A DNA stretch of 64,000 nucleotides, from assembly GCA_964473865.1 (NCBI GenBank), contig CAYYQN010000008.1:1-64000 (forward strand), in the 5' to 3' direction. Below the pieces are notes generated by a model. It did no database searches and had not been told where the DNA came from. It saw only the letters and a list, made by a program, of their open reading frames with translations. The DNA is from CAIMUX01 sp964473865 (lineage in GTDB: Bacteria > Eisenbacteria > RBG-16-71-46 > CAIMUX01). Below are positions 52,623 to 61,152 of the stretch, piece after piece; the first letter of the stretch is position 1, and each line of letters starts with the position of its first letter. A program made the translations under genes and the position numbers.

Positions 52623-54914
52623 ATGCGGCAAGACAACCGCGCCCCGCGAGAGCGGCCCAAGCGCCATCGGGCGGCGGGAGTCGTTCGCCCGCCGGCGCGT
52701 GGGCCGAGACCACCGGACCGTTCGCGTCCGGCAAGGCCGCCGCGCTCCCGGAACGCTTCGAGACTGGCGAGCGGATCGAAACCGCCCGACGCGCCACGAC
52801 CGCCTGCCGCATCGCCGCCGCCCGGCCCCCCGCAGCCGCGTTCCCGCTTCGGTCCCCCACGCAACCATGATCCCGCGGCGTTTCTTCCGATGACGCCGGC
52901 CGAAGTCCGGGCTCGAGGTTGGGACGAGGTCGACATCCTCTTCGTCACCGGCGACGCGTACGTCGATCACCCCAGCTTCGCCAACGCGCTGCTCGGACGG
53001 ATGCTGGAGGACGCCGGGTACCGGGTGGCGATCCTGTCCCAGCCCGATTGGCGCTCCTGCGAGCCGTGGCGCGCCTTCGGCCGCCCCCGGCTCTTCTTCG
53101 CGATCAGCGCCGGCAACATGGACTCGATGATCAACCACTACACCGCCAACCGGAAGGTGCGGAACGACGACGCCTACAGCCCCGGGGGCGAGATCGGGAG
53201 GCGCCCCGACCGCGCCACGCTGGCCTACTGTCAGCGCGCGCGAGAAGCGTTCCCGGGGGCGCCGGTGATCGCCGGAGGAGTGGAGGCGAGCCTCCGCCGC
53301 CTCGCCCACTACGATTACTGGAGCGACAAGGTCCGCCGTTCGATCCTGCTCGACAGCAAGGCCGACCTGGTGGTCTTCGGCATGGGTGAGAGACCGATCC
53401 TGGAGATCGCCGGGCGGCTGGCGGCCGGAGAACCGGTACGACAGCTGCGCGACCTGCGGAGCGTCGCCTACCGGTTGGGCGCGAGTGAGCCGGCACCCTC
53501 CGGCGACGACACCGTGGAGCTGCCCTCCTACGAGGATGCCGCGACAGATCCGGTCGCGTTCTGTCGGCTGACCCGGCTGGCCCACCAGGAGACGAACCCG
53601 TACAACGCCCGCCGGCTCACGCAGCGACACGGGAACGAAGTCGTAGTGGTCAACCGGCCCGGGCTGCCGCTCACTCCGGCGGAGATGGACCACGTCTACG
53701 GCCTCCCCTACACCCGCCGACCGCACCCTTCCTACGGACGCGCGAAGATCCCGGCGTTCGAGGTGGTGCGCACCTCGGTACAGGTCATGCGCGGATGCTT
53801 CGGCGGCTGCACCTTCTGCTCCATCACGGCCCACGAAGGACGGATCGTCCAGAGCCGCAGCCACGAGTCGGTGCTGAGCGAGATCCGGAAGATGGCGGCG
53901 GAGCCGGGGTTTTCCGGCGTGGTCAGCGACATCGGAGGTCCGACCGCCAACATGTACCAGATGCGGTGCACCCGGCCGGAGGTGGAGGCGAAGTGCCGTC
54001 GTCTGAGCTGCGTGCACCCCACGGTCTGCAAGCTCCTCGGCACCGACCACACGCCGGTTCTCGGGTTGATGCGCTCAGCGCGGCGGGTGCCCGGAGTGAA
54101 GCAGGTCTTCGTGGCCTCCGGCATCCGCATGGACCTGGCCCGGCTCTCGCCCCAGTACATCCGCGAGCTGGCCGCGCACCACACCGGCGGACTCCTCAAA
54201 GTGGCCCCGGAGCACACCGATCCGGAGGTGCTCCGTCTGATGAAGAAGCCCGGCCGCGAAGCGTTTTCGGAGTTCGCCCGGCTCTTCCACGCTGCCTCGC
54301 GCGAGGCCGGAAAGACGCAGCATCTCGTGCCCTACTACATCGCGAGCCACCCCGGGAGCGACCTGAACGCGATGATCGACCTCGCGGTGTTTCTCAAGCG
54401 AAACGGCTATCGGCCGGACCAGGTGCAGGACTTCATCCCGAGTCCTTTCGACATCGCGGCCGCCATGTACCACACCGGTCTCGATCCGTTCACGCTGCAA
54501 CCAGTGCCGGTCGCGAAGGGGCTCCACGACCGGCGGCTGCAGCGCGCGCTCCTGCAGTTCTTCAAGCCGGAGAACTGGTTTGAGGTGCGGTGGGCGCTCG
54601 TCCAGGCGGGGCGCACCGATCTGATCGGCAGCGGTTGCGACTGCCTCATTCCCGCGGAAGCGCCACGAGAGGCGATGATCCAGCGGCGGGTGCGCGCCCA
54701 ACGCGAATGGGAGGAACGCATCGAAGGGGATCACATCCGTGGGCGAGCGGGACGGCGAGCGCCGCGCGCGGAGACGCCAGAGCACCGCGCGAAGGAAGCG
54801 GCCGGTCATCGGGAAGGCCGGAGCAAGGCTCCGCGGTCCCCGTCACCCGGAGCGGGCTATCGTCCTCACCGCAGGACCGCCACCCGTCGCTCCCGGAAGG
54901 GATCAACCGGCTAG
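52623..54914 (+). CDS. ygiQ: YgiQ-family radical SAM protein
   Basis: 763 aa. The conserved part starts at FLPMTPAEVRARGWDEVDILFVTGDAYVDHPSF (about 89). The cluster motif is MRG-C392-FGGC396-TFC399. SVQVMRG, DIGGPTANMY, CVHPTVCKLLGTDH, PYYIASHPGS and QVQDFIPSPFDIAAAMYHTG are family hallmarks. The cellular reaction of YgiQ is unknown. Two Arg/Pro-rich tails are unusual: about 85 residues at the N-terminus and about 75 at the C-terminus. The start near 52623 follows GGAG; if the N-tail is not translated, the protein would start near FLPMTPAE. Confidence 0.88.
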   Translation: MRQDNRAPRERPKRHRAAGVVRPPARGPRPPDRSRPARPPRSRNASRLASGSKPPDAPRPPAASPPPGPPQPRSRFGPPRNHDPAAFLPMTPAEVRARGWDEVDILFVTGDAYVDHPSFANALLGRMLEDAGYRVAILSQPDWRSCEPWRAFGRPRLFFAISAGNMDSMINHYTANRKVRNDDAYSPGGEIGRRPDRATLAYCQRAREAFPGAPVIAGGVEASLRRLAHYDYWSDKVRRSILLDSKADLVVFGMGERPILEIAGRLAAGEPVRQLRDLRSVAYRLGASEPAPSGDDTVELPSYEDAATDPVAFCRLTRLAHQETNPYNARRLTQRHGNEVVVVNRPGLPLTPAEMDHVYGLPYTRRPHPSYGRAKIPAFEVVRTSVQVMRGCFGGCTFCSITAHEGRIVQSRSHESVLSEIRKMAAEPGFSGVVSDIGGPTANMYQMRCTRPEVEAKCRRLSCVHPTVCKLLGTDHTPVLGLMRSARRVPGVKQVFVASGIRMDLARLSPQYIRELAAHHTGGLLKVAPEHTDPEVLRLMKKPGREAFSEFARLFHAASREAGKTQHLVPYYIASHPGSDLNAMIDLAVFLKRNGYRPDQVQDFIPSPFDIAAAMYHTGLDPFTLQPVPVAKGLHDRRLQRALLQFFKPENWFEVRWALVQAGRTDLIGSGCDCLIPAEAPREAMIQRRVRAQREWEERIEGDHIRGRAGRRAPRAETPEHRAKEAAGHREGRSKAPRSPSPGAGYRPHRRTATRRSRKGSTG

Positions 54915-55060
54915 GCAGATCCGACACCGCAGCAGAGCATTCGCGAGTGACTCGGACCAGACCTCCGACACGGATGACCGCCGGTCGCGCGCCGTCCGAT
55001 ACCGCCCGGACGCGGGGCCGGCGGCAGGGCGTCTACTCTGCGCGGTCGACTTCACGCGGC

Positions 55061-55089
55061 TTGCCGGCGTTCGGAACGGGTGGTACGCT
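55061..55089 (+). promoter_or_regulatory. promoter of the RCC1-like gene
   Basis: TTGCCG (55061-55066), 17-nt spacer, TACGCT (55084-55089). The leader is about 37 nt. Confidence 0.5.
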
Positions 55090-55132
55090 GGAGTCGCTGT
55101 GCGGCGAGTGGTGCGAGCGAAAGGGGGGATCG

Positions 55133-56455
55133 ATGAAGGCTCTGGTGTGTGTCTCCGTCTGCCTGTACCTATTCGTTCTGTCGGTGACCGGAGCCGCGGC
55201 CCAAGATGGCTCGATTGCGGCCTGGGGGCGCAATGCCGACGGCCAGTGCGATGTCCCCGCGCCAAACACGGGATTCATGGCGGTCGCGGGGGGCTACTGG
55301 CACTCTCTGGGCCTCAGGCCGGACCGAACGATCACGGCCTGGGGGCGCAACAACTATGGCCAATGCAACGTCCCCGCGCCGAACGCGGGTTTCGTGGCCG
55401 TTGCCGGGGGCTGGGAACACAGCCTGGGCCTCAAGCCCGATGGATCGGTAGTGGCCTGGGGCCGTAACGATAGCGGCCAATGCGACGTCCCAGAACCGAA
55501 CAACAGCTTCGTGTCCGTCGCTTCAGGGTGGATCCACAGTCTCGGCCTGAAAGCCGACGGAACGATCGCGGCCTGGGGAGCAGATGACAGCAGCCAGTGC
55601 AGCATCCCCCCTCTCCCAAACGCCCACTTCGTCGCCGTATGTGGAGGGGCGTATCACAGCCTGGCCATCCGGTCCGACAGCTCGATTGTGGCCTGGGGTG
55701 CGAGCTCCTACGGTCAGTGCGACGTGCCTTCGCCGAACACGAGCTTCGTCGCCGTTGCGGCAGGTGGAGGGCACAGCCTCGGCCTGAAGGCCGACGGTTC
55801 GATTGTGGCCTGGGGAGCCAACGACTGGGGCCAGTGCGACGTTCCGCCACCCAACGCCGGCTTCGTGACGGTGACCGTTTCCGGAAGCCACAATGTGGCC
55901 TTGCGGTCCGATGGCACGATCGCGGCCTGGGGGGACAACCGTTATGGCCAAGGCGACGTTCCGGCACCCAACGCGGACTTCGTAGGCGTGGCGGCGGGCG
56001 GGTATCACAGCCTGGGGCTGAAGAGCGCCCTTGGCGGAGCCTGCTGCCAGTACCTCGCGTGCGAGATCTTCAGCCCCGAGAACTGCGCCTACCACGGCGG
56101 GTCCTATCAGGGAAACGGCACTCTTTGCGAGCCGAATCCATGTCCGACTTCGGCGATCGCGGGGCCGGGGCCCAGTCTGCCGACCGGGACCGTGATCGTA
56201 ACCCCGAACCCCACCATGGATCAGATCCGGATCGGATTCGCTCTGGGCCGCGCGGCACCGGTAACGGTGCGGATTTTCGACGCATCCGGAGCTCAGGTGC
56301 GAACCATCGCGGCCGGTCTCCGGCAAGCCGGAGACCGATGGTTGGCGTGGGACGGCCGGGACGATACCGGACGTGTTGCCCAATCCGGCATCTACTTCAT
56401 CAAGATCACGGGCCCGGATGAAGACGCGATCGGGCGGGTAGTGCTGATCAGATAA
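55133..56455 (+). CDS. secreted seven-bladed RCC1-like propeller with cysteine module and FlgD-like domain
   Basis: 440 aa. A signal peptide (about 1-23, ending GAAAQ) precedes seven repeats of 39-40 aa (about 26-300) with the pattern GSI.AWG.N..GQCDVP.PN..FV.VA.G..HSLGL..D, enough for a closed seven-bladed RCC1 propeller. A six-cysteine module (CCQYLACEIF ... CEPNPCP) follows, then a FlgD-type Ig domain (VTPNPTMDQIRIGFAL, WDGRDDTGRVAQSGIYFIKI). It is probably a surface-exposed binding protein. GGGGGG lies a few nt before ATG 55133. The repeats are also evident in the DNA (117-120 bp units). Confidence 0.88.
   Translation: MKALVCVSVCLYLFVLSVTGAAAQDGSIAAWGRNADGQCDVPAPNTGFMAVAGGYWHSLGLRPDRTITAWGRNNYGQCNVPAPNAGFVAVAGGWEHSLGLKPDGSVVAWGRNDSGQCDVPEPNNSFVSVASGWIHSLGLKADGTIAAWGADDSSQCSIPPLPNAHFVAVCGGAYHSLAIRSDSSIVAWGASSYGQCDVPSPNTSFVAVAAGGGHSLGLKADGSIVAWGANDWGQCDVPPPNAGFVTVTVSGSHNVALRSDGTIAAWGDNRYGQGDVPAPNADFVGVAAGGYHSLGLKSALGGACCQYLACEIFSPENCAYHGGSYQGNGTLCEPNPCPTSAIAGPGPSLPTGTVIVTPNPTMDQIRIGFALGRAAPVTVRIFDASGAQVRTIAAGLRQAGDRWLAWDGRDDTGRVAQSGIYFIKITGPDEDAIGRVVLIR
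55202..56035 (+). repeat. seven in-gene repeats of 117-120 bp (RCC1 blades)
   Basis: Each unit encodes one propeller blade. The segments around GGCCTGGG and GGCCA(A/G)TGC recur with high DNA identity, which makes recombination and copy-number change possible. Confidence 0.8.
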
Positions 56456-56590
56456 GGCCGTATGTTTTGCAGCTTGTGACTGAGGCGGCCGGCGCGCACC
56501 CACTTCCCTCTGGACAACCATCTTTCGGTCCTCTACAGATGGACCATGCTCTACCACCAGTTGCGTTCTGCCGAAGACTGAGCCCGAATC

Positions 56591-58048
56591 ATGCGACACC
56601 CCCTCCGCCGCATGGCCCGACAAGGCATCTGGTACGCCGTGGGGAGCGCCCTGGTCAAACTCAGCGGCCTCATCCTGCTCCCGGTGCTGACCAACACGCG
56701 CTTCCTGCCGGTGGCCGACTACGGACTCTGGGGCGCGCTCGAGATCTCCGCGCAGATTGCCATGGTCACGCTCGGACTCTCGCTGGCGGGGGGATTGGTC
56801 CGGTTCTACAGCGAGCCGGAGGGCGGCGATCGCGCGCTGGCGGCGGCCTGGTGGATGACCGTGGCAATCGCCGGTGTGACTCTCGCCGCCGGCGCCGCGG
56901 CGGTGGCCTGGTTCGTCCCGCCTCCGCTGCGCCCGATCTATGGCTGGCTCCTCGCCCATACCGCGGGCGAGCTGCTCCTCGCCATCCCGCTGGCCCACCT
57001 GCGGGCGCGCGAGCGGGCCCTCCCGCACACCGTACTGCAAGGCCTGAAGCTGGCCGTGCTGGTGGCGGTGGCGCTGATCCTCATGATGCGGTACGGGCAG
57101 GGGCTCGCCGGCCTGACCCGGGCGCTGGCGGTTTCGACGGCAACCACGCTGCTCTTCGCAGTCGTCTGGTCGTACCGGAGCTGCTACCTGTGGCCCCGAG
57201 TCGACCGGGCGCTGGCCTCGCGGATCCTGCGCTACTCCGCGCCGCTGGTGCTGGGCGGGATCGGATCCATGGTGCTGAACGCCGGAGATCGCTACGTGCT
57301 CGTCGCCATGCGACCAGCGGAGGATCTCGCCTTCTACAGCCTGGCCAGCCGCTTCGGCTCCGTGGTCAACATGGTGATGCTGCAGCCGCTCAACCTGGCC
57401 TGGATGCCGCTGCTCGTCCTGCTGCCGGCGGAGCAACGCCCCGGTGTCCTGCGGCTCCTGCTCCCCTACCTGTCGATCCTGGTCTGCGCCACGGTGATCG
57501 TCGTCTCCGTCTTTGCCGCGCCGGTCCTGCACCTGATGGGCTCGGACCCGGCCTACAACCGCGGGGTGGCGCTCATCCCCTGGATCGGGTTCGGGTTCGC
57601 AGCCTATACGCTCGTGGTCGTGGCCGTCGGCGTGCTGGCGGTGTTCAACCGCACGCGCGCGATCTCGAACTCGATCCTCCTGGCGACGGCGCTCAACCTG
57701 GCACTGAACCTCGCCTTCGTGCCGCGATTCGGCCCCACCGCGTCCGCGGTGGCCACGCTTATCTCCTACGTCGCCCTCGACATTGTGTGCTTCCGCCTGA
57801 TCTCGCCGCTGGTGCCGAACCGCTATCCGTGGGGACGCATCCTTGGCGTGGCGGCCATTTCCGCGGCTGCCGCGTTCGCCGGCGCGCTGCGGCCCTATTC
57901 GGGGGGCGCCGGAGACTGGCTCTTCCGCGGCGGGTTGCTGGCGGCATGGCTCGGGGCGCTGCTCGCGACGCGCTGGTTCACCCTCGCCGAGGTCCGCGAG
58001 ATCGCGCGGGTGCTCCGTCGTCCGGGGGCGGACGCCGGCGCGGCGTAG
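56591..58048 (+). CDS. polysaccharide flippase (MOP superfamily, Wzx-like)
   Basis: 485 aa. The start RQGIWYAVGSALVKLSGLILLPVLTNTRFLPVADYGLWG is typical of the MOP/RfbX family. About 12-14 hydrophobic segments follow, with ILRYSAPLVLGGIGSMVLNAGDRYVL as the second-half repeat. It would move lipid-linked oligosaccharides across the inner membrane and may work with the glycosyltransferases at 40-52 kb. No strong ribosome site precedes ATG 56591. No terminator with a U-tract is seen after the previous gene. Confidence 0.87.
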   Translation: MRHPLRRMARQGIWYAVGSALVKLSGLILLPVLTNTRFLPVADYGLWGALEISAQIAMVTLGLSLAGGLVRFYSEPEGGDRALAAAWWMTVAIAGVTLAAGAAAVAWFVPPPLRPIYGWLLAHTAGELLLAIPLAHLRARERALPHTVLQGLKLAVLVAVALILMMRYGQGLAGLTRALAVSTATTLLFAVVWSYRSCYLWPRVDRALASRILRYSAPLVLGGIGSMVLNAGDRYVLVAMRPAEDLAFYSLASRFGSVVNMVMLQPLNLAWMPLLVLLPAEQRPGVLRLLLPYLSILVCATVIVVSVFAAPVLHLMGSDPAYNRGVALIPWIGFGFAAYTLVVVAVGVLAVFNRTRAISNSILLATALNLALNLAFVPRFGPTASAVATLISYVALDIVCFRLISPLVPNRYPWGRILGVAAISAAAAFAGALRPYSGGAGDWLFRGGLLAAWLGALLATRWFTLAEVREIARVLRRPGADAGAA

Positions 58049-58090
58049 CAGGGTGGCGAAAGACCCAGCCAGCCGCGGCGCGCGCGGCGC

Positions 58091-59101
58091 CTACTCCCGC
58101 GGCGCGGCCAGCTCCTCGCGAAACGGGAAGAGGCTGAAGATCCCGCCGGTGTGCAGGAAGAGCACCCGGCTCGCCCGGCCGAACCGCCCGTTCTGCGCCT
58201 CGGCGATCAGTCCCCGCATCGCCTTCCCGGTATAGACCGGATCGAGGAAGAGCCCCTCCCGCCGCGCCGCCGCGCGGATCAGCTCCATCACTTCGGGCGT
58301 GCACCGGCCGTAGCCCGGCTGATGGTACCCCTCGAGGATGCGGACGTCCTCGTCGCCGATCCGCGCGCCGGCGGAGGCCAGCGCCGGGTATCTCTCCTCG
58401 AACTCCGCGGCGATCTCTTGGACCCGCGCCGTGAAGTAGGCGGCCGAGTCACAGACGTTGACGCCCCAGACGGTGAGCGGCAGTCCGCGCCGTCTGACCC
58501 CAAGCAGCAACCCGGCCAGCGTGCCCCCCGATCCGACCGCCGTCACCAGGTGGTCCCAGGGAAACGGCGCCCCGGGGTCGGCCTGCGCCGCGATCTCGTC
58601 GATACAGGCGACATAGCCGAGCGCGCCGCACGCATTGGACCCGCCTTCCGGAATCACGTACGGCCGGCGGCCGAGAGCCCGCGCTTCCTCGGCCGCGACC
58701 GTCATGATCTCCCCGCGGCGCGCGTACTCCTCCGGCGTGATGAAGCGAAGCTCCGCGCCCAGCATGGCGTCGAGAAGGAGATTCCCGTCCCGCCCGCCGG
58801 GATCTTCCCCACGCAGGTAGAGCCGCGTGTCGATCCCGAGCCGGCGCGCCGCCGCCGCGGTGGCCCGGCAGTGGTTGCTGGCGACTGCGCCGCACGTCAC
58901 CACCAGATCGCATCCCTGCGCCTGCGCCTCGGCCAGGAGGAACTCCAGCTTGCGGACCTTGTTTCCGGAGAGGACCGAGCCGGTCTCATCGTCCTGCTTG
59001 ACGAAGAGCGAAGGACCGCCGAGGCGGGCGGCCAGGTACGGCAAGGGACGGATGCGCGTGGGAAACTGGCCGAGGGGCACGCGGGGCGGAAGCGGGCTCA
59101 T
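58091..59101 (-). CDS. dcyD: D-cysteine desulfhydrase / ACC deaminase family enzyme
   Basis: 336 aa fold-type II PLP enzyme. The PLP lysine is K51 in SGNKVRKLEFLL. TCGAVASNHCRATAAAARRLG, GGSNACGALGYVACIDEI, AVGSGGTLAGLLLG and LDPVYTGKAMRGL are family motifs. The group includes D-cysteine desulfhydrase (pyruvate, H2S and ammonia) and ACC deaminase; I favour the former without being able to prove it. It lies 15 nt after rseP on the same strand. Confidence 0.88.
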   Translation of the reverse strand: MSPLPPRVPLGQFPTRIRPLPYLAARLGGPSLFVKQDDETGSVLSGNKVRKLEFLLAEAQAQGCDLVVTCGAVASNHCRATAAAARRLGIDTRLYLRGEDPGGRDGNLLLDAMLGAELRFITPEEYARRGEIMTVAAEEARALGRRPYVIPEGGSNACGALGYVACIDEIAAQADPGAPFPWDHLVTAVGSGGTLAGLLLGVRRRGLPLTVWGVNVCDSAAYFTARVQEIAAEFEERYPALASAGARIGDEDVRILEGYHQPGYGRCTPEVMELIRAAARREGLFLDPVYTGKAMRGLIAEAQNGRFGRASRVLFLHTGGIFSLFPFREELAAPRE

Positions 59102-59116
59102 CCGGCTGGCAGGCTG

Positions 59117-60208
59117 CTAGAACAGCCCGCGGAGCTTGTCCCAGACGCCGAAGTGGATGATGTCCTTGGCGATCACGCCCGCCATGAGCAACAGCAGCAA
59201 GACCATCCCCACCTGTTGAATCGCAATCTTGACCTTGTTCCCGAGCTTGCGCCGCGCGACTCCCTCCACCACCACGATGACGAGGTGCCCGCCGTCCAGC
59301 GCCGGAATGGGCAAAAGGTTCAGGAGTCCGATGCTCAGGCTGAGCATGCCGATGAGGTTCAGCAGATACATGCCGCCGGCCTTGGCCGCCTCGCGGGAGG
59401 CATTGGCGATGGCGATGGGCCCACCGAGCTCCTTCATGGAGAGGCTGGAGATCGCCCGCCAGAGGCTGCGCAGCACGAGCACCCCGCCCCCGACCGTCAT
59501 GTCCCAGCCGGCCTTGATCGCCCCGCCGGGCCCCACCTTCTCGAACTTGTAGTACGGGCCCATGGCGATGCCGATCTTGCCGACCTGCTTCACCTCGCCG
59601 TCCACCTTCGACTCCTCGCCCTTGGGCACCACGGTCGCCTGCATCTCGGCGCCGTCTCGGGTCCAGCGGACATCCAGCGCTCGGTCCGGGTTCTTCTGGA
59701 TGATCCCGACCAGCTCTTCCCAGGTCTCGACCGGGGTGCCGTCGATCGCCACGATCCGGTCCGCCGCCCGCAGACCCGCACTCTCCGCGGGGGATCCGGC
59801 CACCACTTCGTTCACCACCGGCAGGGCCGCGACGGGAATCCCCTGGGCTCCGGCCAAGAACGAGAAGATCACGAAGGCCAAAAAGAAGTTCATCAAGACC
59901 CCGGCGGAGATGACGAGCATCTTCTGCCAGGTACGCTTCGACATGAACTCGTAAGGCGCGCCGGTGATCTTCTCCTCCCCGCCCAGGCTCTCGTCGATCA
60001 TGCCGGACATCTTGACGTAGCCGCCGAGGGGGATCGCGGAGATGCAGTAGTCGGTGTCGCCGTACCGGCGTCCCCACAGACGCGGGGGGAACCCGAGGGA
60101 GAAGGCCTCGACCCGGATGCCCACCGCCTTCGCCGCCAGGAAGTGCCCCAACTCGTGGATGAAGATGATGATGCCGATGGTGACGAGGAAGTAGAACAGG
60201 GTGGTCAT
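59117..60208 (-). CDS. rseP: site-2 zinc metalloprotease RseP
   Basis: 363 aa. The active site is H18-ELG-H22 in the first membrane helix, with the third ligand D305 in LLPIPALDGGH near the C-terminal helices. One PDZ domain (about 120-200) is present (NEVVAGSPAESAGLRAADRIVAIDG). It cuts transmembrane anti-sigma factors and leftover signal peptides. In most bacteria it sits with dxr, uppS, cdsA and bamA; here it is between yugP and dcyD. ATG 60208 has GGGAGG upstream. Confidence 0.94.
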   Translation of the reverse strand: MTTLFYFLVTIGIIIFIHELGHFLAAKAVGIRVEAFSLGFPPRLWGRRYGDTDYCISAIPLGGYVKMSGMIDESLGGEEKITGAPYEFMSKRTWQKMLVISAGVLMNFFLAFVIFSFLAGAQGIPVAALPVVNEVVAGSPAESAGLRAADRIVAIDGTPVETWEELVGIIQKNPDRALDVRWTRDGAEMQATVVPKGEESKVDGEVKQVGKIGIAMGPYYKFEKVGPGGAIKAGWDMTVGGGVLVLRSLWRAISSLSMKELGGPIAIANASREAAKAGGMYLLNLIGMLSLSIGLLNLLPIPALDGGHLVIVVVEGVARRKLGNKVKIAIQQVGMVLLLLLMAGVIAKDIIHFGVWDKLRGLF

Positions 60209-60271
60209 CCGATCCTCCCGGTGAGCCCGCGCCTTCGAGGCCTAAAGACCCCGAGGCCCGGACGCGCCGTG

Positions 60272-60976
60272 TCAGTCGTCTCGGCGCAGCAGCCCCGCGC
60301 GCATCAGGAAGTAAAGCAACTGCAGAACCGCCGCGGCCGCGGCCGCCACATAGGTCATGGCCGCCGCGCTCAGGACCTTCTTCACGCCCGCGAGCTCGGC
60401 CGTGCTCACGAACCCCTGACTCGACAGGATCGCGACGGCCCGCCGGGACGCGTCGAACTCCACCGGAAGGGTGATGAGCTGAAAAATCACCGCCAGCGAG
60501 AAGAGGGCGATCCCCGCGAGGACGAGCTTCATGCCCAGCGCGGGCGCCATGGCCATGAGGATGAACCCGATCATGAGCAGCGGCCAGGCCAGGTTCGATC
60601 CGACGCTCGTGATCGGCACCATGGCCGATCGCCATTGGAGCGGGAGATACCCGCGCGCGTGCTGCAGGGCGTGCCCCGATTCGTGCGCCGCCACCCCCAC
60701 GCTCGAGATCGACCGACCGTCGAAGACTTCGGGGGAGAGGCGCAAGACCCGGCTGCGCGGATCATAGTGGTCGCTGAGAAAACCCGTGACCCGCTCGACA
60801 CGCACGCCGAGCCCCGCGTTCTGCACGATCCGTTGGGCCACTTCGGCGCCGGTCAGGCCCGCGCTGGTGGTCAGCTTCGAGTACTGCCCAAACGACCGCT
60901 TGACCCAGACCTGGGCCACGATCGACAGGATGAGCGCCGGCCCCACGATCAGGAAGTACATGGGATCGAAGAACAT
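60272..60976 (-). CDS. yugP: membrane zinc peptidase YugP family
   Basis: 234 aa. An N-terminal membrane segment, zinc motif H98-ESG-H102 in VGVAAHESGHALQHA, and three further hydrophobic segments are visible. GFLSDHYDPRSRVLRLSPEVF is a family hallmark. Substrates are unknown. ATG 60976 is chosen because AGGAGGT lies 8 nt upstream; the ATG 24 nt earlier lacks this. It is 63 nt upstream of rseP, so two membrane metallopeptidases share an operon. Confidence 0.9.
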   Translation of the reverse strand: MFFDPMYFLIVGPALILSIVAQVWVKRSFGQYSKLTTSAGLTGAEVAQRIVQNAGLGVRVERVTGFLSDHYDPRSRVLRLSPEVFDGRSISSVGVAAHESGHALQHARGYLPLQWRSAMVPITSVGSNLAWPLLMIGFILMAMAPALGMKLVLAGIALFSLAVIFQLITLPVEFDASRRAVAILSSQGFVSTAELAGVKKVLSAAAMTYVAAAAAAVLQLLYFLMRAGLLRRDD

Positions 60977-61152
60977 GGTCCAGACCTCCTCTGTAAGCAT
61001 CGGCGCCTCCGGCGCGGCTGGCTGGGTTTGTCAGCACCCTGCCAGTCGTCCGGCAATCTACGGGAAGATCGATCGCAGGTTCCCGCCCCGGCGGGCCGCC
61101 CGGCGGGATCCTCCCGCGCGCGCCAATCGGCCGGCCCCGGCGTCGCTGCCGC

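Noticed and set aside
40432..58048. A horizontally acquired glycan island
   Set aside because: No integrase, transposase, attachment repeat or tRNA border was seen, and apart from 45386-46285 the composition matches the rest of the window.
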